Source: CAYNTG01 sp964400105 | GTDB taxonomy: Bacteria; UBP14; UBA6098 | Assembly: GCA_964400105.1 (NCBI GenBank) | Contig: CAYNTG010000047.1 | Span: 1 to 16,248, forward strand | DNA: 16,248 bases | Direction: 5' to 3' | Part shown: piece by piece, positions 8,775 to 16,248 of the stretch | Position numbering within the stretch: the stretch's first letter is position 1 | Layout: every line of letters starts with the position of its first letter | Notes under the pieces: model-generated | Database searches by the model: none | What the model saw: only the letters and a program-made list of their open reading frames with translations | What the model was told of the DNA's origin: nothing | Position numbers and translations under genes: made by a program

Positions 8775-8833
8775 AAATGACATATTGAGATCGCTGATTT
8801 TTTCGAAAAATAAGCCTTATGTATAATGCCCTG

Positions 8834-8908
8834 GCACCACCCCACCGACCATACTGCCCTGCAAGTCTTGGGACTCATGGAGAATCCAAAGGGGTGGTGG
8901 GGTGGAGC
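8834..8908. repeat. GC-rich imperfect inverted repeat
   Basis: CCACCCCACC (8837-8846) is the exact reverse complement of GGTGGGGTGG (8896-8905). Adding flanking bases gives 12 of 13 paired positions (8834-8846/8896-8908), around a 49-nt centre. The 75-bp unit is strongly strand-skewed (C-rich left arm, G-rich right arm) in an otherwise AT-rich spacer. It could be a small mobile or intergenic repeat element, or an mRNA structure. There is no T-run on either side, which argues against an intrinsic terminator. Confidence 0.5.
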
Positions 8909-9042
8909 ACTATTACCTATTANNNNNNNNNNNNNNNNNNNNNNNNNNNNNNNNNNNNNNNNNNNNNNNNNNNNNNNNNNNNNNNNNNNNNNNNNNNNNN
9001 NNNNNNNNNNNNNNNNNNNNNNCTATTACCTATTATCCATTA
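8909..9042. repeat. Heptanucleotide tandem repeat array spanning the gap
   Basis: On the plus strand the units are ACTATTA, CCTATTA (8909-8922), then the gap, then xCTATTA, CCTATTA, TCCATTA (to 9042). On the minus strand the unit is TAATAGG. The 13-mer CTATTACCTATTA sits on both gap edges (8910-8922 and 9023-9035). The copy number is therefore unresolved, and the flanking contigs may simply overlap. The array ends 5 nt from the stop codon of the FG-GAP gene. Confidence 0.6.
8923..9022. other. Assembly gap (100 Ns)
   Basis: Exactly 100 Ns, a placeholder of unknown true length. Both edges carry the same 13-mer from a short tandem array, which probably explains why assembly failed here. Confidence 0.98.
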
Positions 9043-9047
9043 CATAA

Positions 9048-12000
9048 CTACCTCGCAAGGACGACAGTGCCGTTGCAAATGATGTTCCCGTTCTGCTTTA
9101 TAACGTATATATAAAGCCCCTCTGGAAGTAAGTTACCGTCGTTGTCCATTCCCTCCCAGCTACGATAGAGAACATCGGAGGCATCGGAAATCGGCTCGAT
9201 TAGACGCTCGAAAACAGGTCTGTTGCGAATATCATAGATCGTCAACTCGCCCGATTCCGTATACATATGCGGGAAATCGAAGGTCGTGATGTCGTTAATG
9301 TTATCGCTATTCGGCGTAAATGGATTCGGCACGACCAGGCAGGATATCAGCGGCTCGATAATGAAGCTGTCGATCGCCGTCCAGCAGTTCGGGTCGCAAT
9401 AATCCGGTGTGTCGCAAGCCTTCAATCTCACCTCGATTGTGTCGCTCGTGTTGAACTCGATTCCAGCCGCCGTCGGATCGAATACCACGTTCCAGTCGCC
9501 GCCACCCTCGGATTCGAGGATCGCAGGCGGGAAGGCGTATTCCTGGTCATTCACCCAAAGGCGAACCGAATCGGTGTTCAGGCCCGAAAGCGGTTCCTCG
9601 ATGGTCGCCGTAATCCTCGGTGTAACGTCGCGAATCATCTGTGAAAGCCCCATCTGCGGGGTTAAATATGTGATAACCGGCGGATCGAAATCGAGCCAGA
9701 AATCGAAGCAGAACGGCGCGTTAGCGATATTCTGCGCGATTCTACTCTCCGCACGTATTAGACAGATATTCGCCTCGTTGCCGCTTTGCCACCATCCCGC
9801 ATCCGGTGTCCAATGGAGATTGCTATCGACAGGATCCCACCATAGCCATTCCTCTTCGATGGTGTGAACGACGCTATCGATCTCCAGTTCGAAGGTCATC
9901 GAGTCCATCACAACCTCCGAAACGATGTGGATTATGATTTCCTGATCCACACATGCGCTATATGTATCGCGATCCGGGTGGACAAGGAACGCCACAGGCT
10001 CATCGGCAAGGATAATAAAACTCCAGCATGTTGTCGGAGTGATATTTGCGCCACAGAAGCTCGTATCGTCAATGTCGTCGATCATTCCCTCGAAACAAAT
10101 CTCGATGGTATCAGCAGGAAGGACTCCGCTGTGAATATCGAAGAGAACCGTATCCGGATCGACACCGTCGCAACGAATATCGACCGTGAAATCGCTGATC
10201 GGCGTGCCATTCACGCTGACAGACATGTTCTCCTCCAAGACGCTCGAAGGGACAATACTCATGAAATCGTCGGCCAATATGGCATAGATTTCGTTCAAAA
10301 CCGTGAATGGTGCCCACGACATGTGATCGGGGTAAACATCGATGGTGTCTGGATACATATCATCGATAATTAGCGTGCAGACGTTTAGCTCTGTTATACA
10401 GAAAAGCTCGTTATAAATCGGTTCGAGTTGGAATACTATCGTGTCGCCGTGCGGATATAGCGGGTTCGGATTATAGAATAAACCTCCATGGAATTCGTCG
10501 CCATCCCAGACAAGGCGTGAATCGTCGAGTCCGATATGCTCTATCGGTGTTGAATTGGAATACACCGTGAGTATTATAAGGCTATCGATAAGAGGATAAC
10601 TCGTTCCGAAAATCGTGTCGGCAGAGATGTTATAGATGATCTCCTGTCCTGTTTGTATAACCGATCCGAGGCTATCCGAAGGACCGCAAGAGATAACTTC
10701 GCCGCAGATATTCGGACGAATTCGAACCACAGCCGGCGGATAATGGCATCGCGGTGTCCAAACGGGAACATAGATATGCCGGTTGCTTACGATAAGCGAG
10801 TTTAGGCATTCGGCCCTCAGCCAGAATGATATATCGCATGAATCGCAATCCGGATCGACCTCGAAACGCCATGTCAAAACCGTATCGGTTTCCGGCATGA
10901 GATCGCCGATGTAAGTTGTGCATTGCCCTTCGAGATATGTAAGACAATTGAGTCCTACCGAGTCAAAATCGAGGATACAATGTGTATAGTAAGCGATCTC
11001 CTCACAGGTCGGGTTCCATATCGTTGCGGAAAAGAGAAATTCGCCTATGCTGTCGCACTTCGCACACTTAATAGGATTGGTTATAATCTCCGGCCCCGGA
11101 ATCGCCTCGAGGCCGCATGAAATAATTCGCTGCGCACGCCAGAGATTATCCTTGACCCAGTGAATCTGGGAGGAAGTATCCGTAAGCATCTGGAGGTTAT
11201 CGTCTATGTTTGTGTAATAATAACTGCCAGTATTCCATATATTGCGAACTGGATTCCAGTCGTCGTCGTCGCCGTAAATATATACGCCACGACTCGACGA
11301 TGAATAGCTTCCGCGATATGTGCTGACTGCGAATTCTGCATGGCAATCGTCGTCCATGTCTGCGATCGCGATGAAGCGATTCGGATCGGGAAGGTAGCTT
11401 CCGATAAATTCGTCGAAGGTCGCCCAAAAATAACCGGTTCGGCCATCGAAAACGATAAATTCACCCGCCATATTGTAACTGCATAGATCGAACACGCCGT
11501 CGCAGCTAAGGTCTGCGGCGGACATCGATATAATCTCGCCCGACGAGAAAGGAGCCGTTTGCCAGAATATCGTCCCGTCGATTCTTATAACGGTGATGAT
11601 ACACTGCGAACCGGTCGGTGTGTGATTAACGGCAAAAGCGATCTCCGGCTCCGGCGTCGAGAGATCGAAATCGGCGATCACCGGGCATTCGTAATGCTGA
11701 TAAGCCGTGCTGGTCGCATCGATAATGATAAGCTCATCCTCCATAACCCCTTCAGCGGAATAAACACGAAGGTGATAGCTGTAGTCTCCGCCTCCCACAA
11801 CCCATCCACAAACGATCTCCGCCTCGCCGTCCAGATCGACATCTCCTATAGCCGGCGGGCCGCCCGGAACGCGCCAAAGCTCGGTGCCGGTATCGTTCCA
11901 ACACACGACCTCGACGGAGCTTCCCGTCACAACCGAAGCGATAAGCTCGTATCTTCCATCGCCGTTTATATCCTCGCAATCCATCGAAGCGTAAGAGCGA

Positions 12001-12581
12001 CTCGAACCGGTGTTTATCACGAGCTCCTCGGCACCTGTGAGTGCATCGAGCACATAGATATTATAACTTGAGCCGCTGCAATTAATCTGCGCGATAACCT
12101 CGACATGCCCATCGCCGTCGTAATCCGCAAGGAGAACCTCATGTGCGGCGCTGCTATAAAATGCGCAGCCGGCGTCGAATATCCAATTAATGGTTCCGCT
12201 AATCCCATCTACGCTCATAACGCCCATGCCGCCGGGGCTGTCGAAATAGACAGCGCAAAATATCTCGCCGATTCCATCCCTATCGATATCGGCGATAGCA
12301 GGCGTGAAAACCCCTCTCCCAAATCGATCCGTCCATAAAGTGCAGCACACGTCGTCGTGGTATTTATCGACAACCGTCAACCAGCCATCGCCAGTGGTGC
12401 TGATCGATACCGATCTCGAGGCGATAACGATCTCCGCAAGACCGTCGCTGTTAAGATCACCGACGACCGGCGAATAGGGAATCTCATCGGTTCGAGACCG
12501 CAAGAAAGCCTCGACTCCGGGAATTGCGAGAACCGAAACGCAATAAATTAACATTGCCGTTACTAGTACTAATTTTCTCAT
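9048..12581 (-). CDS. Exported FG-GAP repeat/Ig-like protein with gliding-motility-type C-terminal domain
   Basis: A 1177-aa protein beginning MRKLVLVTAMLIYCVSVLAIPG, a clear signal peptide. The N-terminal 420 or so residues hold about eight FG-GAP/VCBS-type repeats with Asp-rich, calcium-binding-like loops: DLNSDGLAEI, DIDRDGIGEI, DYDGDGHVEV, DINGDGRYEL, DVDLDGEAEI and weaker copies; these probably form a beta-propeller. A Cys-containing beta-rich region follows. An Ig-like module near 744-860 ends in a CG...TTCWSF pattern; a module opening with SACVDQ lies near 875; and a P-P-opening Ig-like module near 969-1075 ends with PDYCDPN. The tail from about 1085 has VPNPFTPNSDNIND and ends CNGTVVLAR, like the CHU_C/type B sorting domain used for type IX secretion in Bacteroidetes. 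Export by that route is inferred. No enzymatic motif is seen, so a surface adhesin or structural role is likeliest. Confidence 0.9.
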   Translation of the reverse strand: MRKLVLVTAMLIYCVSVLAIPGVEAFLRSRTDEIPYSPVVGDLNSDGLAEIVIASRSVSISTTGDGWLTVVDKYHDDVCCTLWTDRFGRGVFTPAIADIDRDGIGEIFCAVYFDSPGGMGVMSVDGISGTINWIFDAGCAFYSSAAHEVLLADYDGDGHVEVIAQINCSGSSYNIYVLDALTGAEELVINTGSSRSYASMDCEDINGDGRYELIASVVTGSSVEVVCWNDTGTELWRVPGGPPAIGDVDLDGEAEIVCGWVVGGGDYSYHLRVYSAEGVMEDELIIIDATSTAYQHYECPVIADFDLSTPEPEIAFAVNHTPTGSQCIITVIRIDGTIFWQTAPFSSGEIISMSAADLSCDGVFDLCSYNMAGEFIVFDGRTGYFWATFDEFIGSYLPDPNRFIAIADMDDDCHAEFAVSTYRGSYSSSSRGVYIYGDDDDWNPVRNIWNTGSYYYTNIDDNLQMLTDTSSQIHWVKDNLWRAQRIISCGLEAIPGPEIITNPIKCAKCDSIGEFLFSATIWNPTCEEIAYYTHCILDFDSVGLNCLTYLEGQCTTYIGDLMPETDTVLTWRFEVDPDCDSCDISFWLRAECLNSLIVSNRHIYVPVWTPRCHYPPAVVRIRPNICGEVISCGPSDSLGSVIQTGQEIIYNISADTIFGTSYPLIDSLIILTVYSNSTPIEHIGLDDSRLVWDGDEFHGGLFYNPNPLYPHGDTIVFQLEPIYNELFCITELNVCTLIIDDMYPDTIDVYPDHMSWAPFTVLNEIYAILADDFMSIVPSSVLEENMSVSVNGTPISDFTVDIRCDGVDPDTVLFDIHSGVLPADTIEICFEGMIDDIDDTSFCGANITPTTCWSFIILADEPVAFLVHPDRDTYSACVDQEIIIHIVSEVVMDSMTFELEIDSVVHTIEEEWLWWDPVDSNLHWTPDAGWWQSGNEANICLIRAESRIAQNIANAPFCFDFWLDFDPPVITYLTPQMGLSQMIRDVTPRITATIEEPLSGLNTDSVRLWVNDQEYAFPPAILESEGGGDWNVVFDPTAAGIEFNTSDTIEVRLKACDTPDYCDPNCWTAIDSFIIEPLISCLVVPNPFTPNSDNINDITTFDFPHMYTESGELTIYDIRNRPVFERLIEPISDASDVLYRSWEGMDNDGNLLPEGLYIYVIKQNGNIICNGTVVLAR

Positions 12582-12592
12582 GGCAACCATAT

Positions 12593-12598
12593 CTCCTT
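12593..12598 (-). promoter_or_regulatory. Shine-Dalgarno deciding the FG-GAP gene start
   Basis: AAGGAG on the minus strand lies 11 nt upstream of the ATG at 12581 and only 2 nt upstream of the ATG at 12590. The second spacing is too short to work well, so the start at 12581 is preferred, though 11 nt is a little long. The two choices differ by three residues before the signal peptide. Confidence 0.55.
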
Positions 12599-12607
12599 GG
12601 TTTGAAA

Positions 12608-12635
12608 TATTTACATCAAAAAATGCTAACATCAA
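12608..12635 (-). promoter_or_regulatory. Weak promoter and 9-bp direct repeat upstream of the FG-GAP gene
   Basis: Minus strand: TTGATG (12635-12630), a 16-bp spacer and TAAATA (12613-12608), giving a start near 12601 and a leader of about 20 nt. The 9-mer ACATCAAAA occurs twice (12613-12621 and 12629-12637, plus-strand reading), 16 bp start to start, overlapping the -35 and the spacer. It could be an operator or chance in AT-rich DNA. If real, the FG-GAP gene need not depend on read-through from upstream. Confidence 0.25.
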
Positions 12636-12647
12636 AATTATTCAATC

Positions 12648-15600
12648 TTATCTCATCAGTAAGACGGATCCGTTACATACCACCCGGCCATCGCTTTCGA
12701 TTATGTATAAATAAAGCCCTTCGTGGAGCGCTTTACCGTGGTTATCAACCCCGAACCATGTGGTTACACCGTGGATATCCGTCTCGTTAATCACAATGTT
12801 CCGCAAATTGAAGATAGTCAACTTCGCATTGTTTGTGTAACTGTGCGGATAATCGAAAATCACACAGTCGTTTATGTTGTTATTGTCCGGTGTAAATGGA
12901 TTCGGGTAAGCCGTGCAGACCGTTTTAGGTTCGGTGTAAAACTCCCATATTGCGGTGGTGCAATTCGGAGCGCAAAGGTCCGGTTCGTCGCAGATATCGA
13001 CTCGAACCTCGATAGTCTCCCCGGCGACGAAAGCGAATCCCAACTCGAACGGCCGAATCGTGAATGAACCGCCATCTGCCAATGAAGTCCATATCCCGTC
13101 GTCAATCGTTAATGTATGACCATCGCAGATCACCTGAAAGGTCGAAAGATCGAGACCGGCTGGAACATCCGCAAGTTTTATAACGATCTCTTGATATTCA
13201 TCCGATGTAAAAGATCGAGGAACCGGCGTCTGCGGAGTAACCTCCGGCGGATGAAGATCGACGACGAACCCAAAACCCACGGAATCGATATTCGGTATCC
13301 CGTGAACATTATAAAATTCTACCAGCGAACCGGAGATCGTGTCGCCATGGGCCCATAAAACCGATGGCGTGAAAACGAGAGTGTCTTCGAGTATCGAAAC
13401 CTCGGCGTCGATGCCGGTCGTGAAGCGGTCGCCTTCCACGATAATAACCGCGTCGTTTGGATCGATTCCGGCGCTATCGAATAAAGCGAATACGATCGAT
13501 TGATCGTCACACGCCGAAATTTCGCCGATCTGCGGTGTAATAAGATGCCCGAACGGCTCGCAATACACGATCTCGATATCGAAGCAGGTCGTGTCGATAT
13601 TCGGTTCGCAGTAATCCGGTGAATCGCCGGCGACAATGCATATCTCCGGGCAATCCGACCATGATAAACCGGTGCCGGTGGATTCCGGATAAAAGACCAG
13701 ATCGCTGCCGTCCCAACGAACCGCCGCATGGGCAAAATTATATGCCGATCCGCAGAAAATCACCTCGATTGTAGTGGAATCCACGCCGGTAAGCATATCT
13801 GTAATCGATATAGTAACCGGTCCGGTTTCCGTTCCATAAAAGATGCCGCCCGAAGGGTCGATGAGCGCCGCATCCGGCGGCGTAAAGTCCGAAAGGAAAT
13901 CAAAGACAAGCGGAGAATCGATATTGCATCCAAGAATGTTGAAACATGTATCGACACGAACATTATGCCAACCCTCGGACCACGATTGCCCGACCAGAAA
14001 CTGTGCTACGACCCTTCCTATCGAAGGATCGACATCCATGTTGCCGTCGGCAAGCGAGAATCGCCAGGTGCCGTCCGCCCATATAACGACCCTCGAAGAA
14101 TCGACAAGCGATTCGCCGCCAACATTTATGACGATCTCCTGACGCTCACAGCTCGAACTCGTGCTATCCTGCGGCAAAACGAGCGTAGCGTTCGGGATAT
14201 GCGTTCCGGGAATATCCACGCAGAAGGTATGCAAGAACGGTCCGATCGGATATTGCACCGTCGATAGCCGGAACTCGTCGAGAAAGAGACCTGCGTTGTG
14301 TCCGAAGCTACTCGATCCAAATACATAGCGAAGCTGAAGCGTATCGTCCGTATCGACAACTCCCATATTGATCAGGTCCTGCGAAATTACCTCGATCCAA
14401 CGCCCGGTCGAATCGCAATATGCCATTCGGTCAACGATTGGATTATCGACCCATTCGTCTATGTATGCGTCGTATCGCGGAAGCATAAGACCGACGCCGA
14501 ACTCATCGAGCTGAACCCAACCTGTGTGATTCACATTTATCTCGACGAGGAAACCATCCTCGCCGTCTCTCGACCAGCCCAGCGGATCGATCGGCGGGAC
14601 TGCGAGCCAATACCAAAAAGCGACATACACCTCGATCCATCCCGTAAGGTAAAACTCCCGGCTTGTAAAAGTCGAGTAAAGGGGACCGGCATATTCGGGG
14701 GAACCGTCGGATGGAATCCCTGCGACGCCGAAACCGCTGACGGTTTCATCCGGCCCGTTTGGCAAGCGGACATCGCAATAATCGAAATGCGCATCTCCGG
14801 TGAAAAGAGGGCCGCCTCCCTCAAAATCATCCCGATAACCGATAAGGGAATCGGCGCTTGTCAGTATAACATTCCAGCAGAAACTCGTATCGATCTCCAG
14901 TGATGAAAGAACCTCGATATCCCAACGAACCGTGTCCGTTTCTCCCGGAGAAACCGTTCCGAGTGGATAAGATAACAATCCAGAAAAGAGATCCAATTCC
15001 GGCGGAAGCTCGATCGTCAGCACGACCTCCTCGGCGGCATCTCCTCCGATATTTTCAACGATGAAATCGAATGGAAACGGGTTAGGATCGACATTGCAAT
15101 CGACTATATCAAGTGGATTCGGATATTCGCCACGGCGCATAAGATGGGCTTCTTCCAAACCGCCGCTTACATAAATATCGTCGATAAACCATCCGCGAAA
15201 ACCGTTATAAAGCGGGTCCTCCGTAGCAAAAAGGAACCTAAGCAAAATATCCGAACCGGAATATCCGCTATCGAGAAAATATGTCCACTTTATCCACATT
15301 CCAGGGGATAGATACCCGCCGGAAGAATATGCTTCCCAATGATCCCAACCCGGCAACCTCGAGAAGGGCGGATTGAGCCAATTTAGCGTATCCCAGGACA
15401 CACCAACATCCGTGGAGATCATGATGAACATCATATCGTAAGCATGGATATCTATGCACTCGACCTCCCACCATGTCCAGAAACTTAACATGATATGGCC
15501 GAGTGAGTGCGTCTCGAAGAGAGGGCTGGTGAGCGTTCCGCCGTGTTCCTCTTCAGAGTTTCCGCCGGTATAGGTCGGCCCGCCTATCGGGGAATGATCG

Positions 15601-15992
15601 AATGGTTCGCCGATAAATGTTCCATTCTCTGGATTGCCATACCAAAAAGAGTTGATTCCGGAGTGTGCTTCGGGAAGATACGCCGGTCTTGGATCTCCGA
15701 GATCGACCATCGTGCCGTAAATATCGCCATGAACTGGAACAAGCTCCGGATTCGTCATACGTTGCCATTGGCAATATGATGTAAAAGCAGCGGTCGTCCA
15801 ACCTCCATCGCCGGACTCGAAATCCTCGAAATAAGGCACGGATACGGTTGTAGGGCGCGCCCGCACACTCATCTCATGGAAAGTATAAGCGCTTTTGGCC
15901 GCTTCGAGACGCTCCTCTCGCGTAGGCTCCGTCCCGAACAACGGAACACAGAGCAGCATCGAATAAAGGATGGACAAAGTTATTCTTCTCAT
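12648..15992 (-). CDS. Exported jelly-roll/Ig-like protein with gliding-motility-type C-terminal domain
   Basis: A 1114-aa protein with signal peptide MRRITLSILYSMLLCVPLFG. Approximate layout: residues 53-285, a MAM/choice-of-anchor-J-like jelly roll opening YFEDFESGDGGW and closing GWFIDDIYVSG; a CARDB-like stretch about 300-375; a second jelly roll about 384-587 opening DDFEGGGPLF; a module opening SSCERQEI near 614; an Ig-like module from PPDAALIDP (about 705) ending PDYCEPN; a module opening SACDDQSI near 827; an Ig-like module from PPEVTPQTP (about 914) ending PDLCAPN; and a CHU_C-like tail from about 1027 (AYPNPFTPDNNNIND) ending CNGSVLLMR. MAM-like jelly rolls often bind protein or sugar and accompany secreted peptidases, but I see no HExxH or other protease motif. 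The ribosome site is weak (GAGAG upstream). It lies 51 bp after the preceding gene and 66 bp before the next, all in one direction. Confidence 0.9.
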   Translation of the reverse strand: MRRITLSILYSMLLCVPLFGTEPTREERLEAAKSAYTFHEMSVRARPTTVSVPYFEDFESGDGGWTTAAFTSYCQWQRMTNPELVPVHGDIYGTMVDLGDPRPAYLPEAHSGINSFWYGNPENGTFIGEPFDHSPIGGPTYTGGNSEEEHGGTLTSPLFETHSLGHIMLSFWTWWEVECIDIHAYDMMFIMISTDVGVSWDTLNWLNPPFSRLPGWDHWEAYSSGGYLSPGMWIKWTYFLDSGYSGSDILLRFLFATEDPLYNGFRGWFIDDIYVSGGLEEAHLMRRGEYPNPLDIVDCNVDPNPFPFDFIVENIGGDAAEEVVLTIELPPELDLFSGLLSYPLGTVSPGETDTVRWDIEVLSSLEIDTSFCWNVILTSADSLIGYRDDFEGGGPLFTGDAHFDYCDVRLPNGPDETVSGFGVAGIPSDGSPEYAGPLYSTFTSREFYLTGWIEVYVAFWYWLAVPPIDPLGWSRDGEDGFLVEINVNHTGWVQLDEFGVGLMLPRYDAYIDEWVDNPIVDRMAYCDSTGRWIEVISQDLINMGVVDTDDTLQLRYVFGSSSFGHNAGLFLDEFRLSTVQYPIGPFLHTFCVDIPGTHIPNATLVLPQDSTSSSCERQEIVINVGGESLVDSSRVVIWADGTWRFSLADGNMDVDPSIGRVVAQFLVGQSWSEGWHNVRVDTCFNILGCNIDSPLVFDFLSDFTPPDAALIDPSGGIFYGTETGPVTISITDMLTGVDSTTIEVIFCGSAYNFAHAAVRWDGSDLVFYPESTGTGLSWSDCPEICIVAGDSPDYCEPNIDTTCFDIEIVYCEPFGHLITPQIGEISACDDQSIVFALFDSAGIDPNDAVIIVEGDRFTTGIDAEVSILEDTLVFTPSVLWAHGDTISGSLVEFYNVHGIPNIDSVGFGFVVDLHPPEVTPQTPVPRSFTSDEYQEIVIKLADVPAGLDLSTFQVICDGHTLTIDDGIWTSLADGGSFTIRPFELGFAFVAGETIEVRVDICDEPDLCAPNCTTAIWEFYTEPKTVCTAYPNPFTPDNNNINDCVIFDYPHSYTNNAKLTIFNLRNIVINETDIHGVTTWFGVDNHGKALHEGLYLYIIESDGRVVCNGSVLLMR

Positions 15993-16001
15993 TTCACTCT
16001 C

Positions 16002-16028
16002 AAAAAATGCGCTCCCCAGCTTTATTTT
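16002..16028 (-). terminator. Weak possible terminator between two secreted-protein genes
   Basis: Minus strand: AAAAT...GC, a GC-containing loop, GC...ATTTT, then six Ts (16007-16002). It sits 16 nt after the stop of the partial gene at 16044. The stem is interrupted and short on GC, so termination would be inefficient at best. No promoter for the next gene is evident in 15993-16043, so read-through seems likely. Confidence 0.2.
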
Positions 16029-16043
16029 GTAAAAAGAATATTT

Positions 16044-16248
16044 TTATCGCGCCAAAACCACAGTTCCGTTACAGATAATCTCTTCATTCTGTATTATTAT
16101 ATAAATATAAAGCCCTTCGGTCATCAATAATCCATTTTTATCTCTGCCATCCCAATTTCGTGGAATGATTTCCGTCAGGTCCCGATCGACCATATCTATC
16201 ACCCTTCGGAAAACCTCGACGTTTCTCTTTGTGAATATCGCGAGTTCG
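16044..16248 (-). CDS. C-terminal fragment of another secreted protein (sorting tail)
   Basis: The last 67 codons of a gene that begins beyond the right edge; one extra base at 16248 belongs to a split codon. The fragment starts ELAIFTKRNVEVF, contains NWDGRDKNGLLMTEGLYIYI and ends IICNGTVVLAR. This is the second half of the same CHU_C-like domain found at the ends of the FG-GAP and jelly-roll proteins; its last ten residues (ICNGTVVLAR) are identical to those of the FG-GAP protein. By analogy, the missing part is probably a signal peptide followed by repeat modules, but nothing of it can be seen. Confidence 0.88.
   Translation of the reverse strand, partial: ELAIFTKRNVEVFRRVIDMVDRDLTEIIPRNWDGRDKNGLLMTEGLYIYIIIQNEEIICNGTVVLAR

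Larger units (their letters stand above)
8763..9047. other. Intergenic region with repeats and an assembly gap
   Basis: It separates the FG-GAP gene from the vWA gene and holds no credible ORF. From left to right it contains the vWA ribosome binding site, an AT palindrome TTTTTCGAAAAA (8799-8810), a GC-rich inverted repeat (8834-8908) and a heptanucleotide array (8909-9042) broken by 100 Ns. No convincing promoter for the vWA gene was found in the readable part. Confidence 0.7.

Noticed and set aside
8421..8783. Separate 120-aa protein at the start of the vWA gene
   Set aside because: Only its first 60 or so residues look like protein (signal peptide and following strand). The rest is an out-of-frame reading of the vWA domain, so it is the front half of the frameshifted gene.
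8799..8810. TTTTTCGAAAAA palindrome as a terminator or operator
   Set aside because: It is a short AT palindrome without a GC stem or loop and occurs as a single copy.
8822..8827. Perfect TATAAT on the plus strand
   Set aside because: No plus-strand gene follows and there is no suitable -35 box, so it was not called a promoter.
12648..15992. Secreted metalloprotease assignment for the jelly-roll protein
   Set aside because: MAM-like jelly rolls often accompany peptidases, but no HExxH or other catalytic motif was found in the reading frame.

Overview
The window looks like one scaffold of a metagenome-assembled or draft genome: it carries two runs of exactly 100 Ns (3538-3637 and 8923-9022). 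Its proteins suggest an uncultured bacterium of the FCB superphylum or a nearby candidate phylum. The reasons are several very long exported proteins made of Ig-like, FG-GAP, vWA and jelly-roll modules, with C-terminal tails of the gliding-motility-associated (CHU_C-like, PNPFTPN...ND) type or the FlgD-like/Por type. I cannot name the phylum from sequence alone.

Layout. Positions 1-268 hold no clear gene; a minus-strand gene probably starts at 11 and runs off the left edge. Positions 269-2563 (minus) encode an exported protein with two lamin-tail domains. Only 25 bp away, divergently, lies a plus-strand pair: a THEP1-family NTPase (2589-3095) and DNA polymerase IV, dinB (3080-4098, broken by the first gap). 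dinB meets mtnA (4095-5153, minus) tail to tail, both stop codons lying within one TTAA.

From mtnA to the right edge everything is on the minus strand. Read in transcription order: the tail of a secreted protein (16044-16248), a 1114-aa jelly-roll/Ig protein (12648-15992), a 1177-aa FG-GAP/Ig protein (9048-12581), a vWA/Ig/cohesin-like protein of about 1203 aa carrying a one-base frameshift near its N-terminus (5150-8762), and mtnA, whose start overlaps the vWA stop as ATGA.

How the genes relate. The large minus-strand genes appear to be a tandem locus for exported, probably surface-attached proteins. Three have closely related C-terminal tails, and three share a recurring pair of modules: one opening near a C-D-x-Q motif, followed by a P-P-opening Ig-like module that ends in a PD-x-C-x-PN cysteine motif. 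The housekeeping genes (NTPase, dinB, mtnA) have no obvious functional link to this locus. No tRNA, rRNA, CRISPR array or transposase gene was seen. The least explained stretch is the intergenic region 8763-9047, with a GC-rich inverted repeat and a heptanucleotide tandem array interrupted by the second gap.
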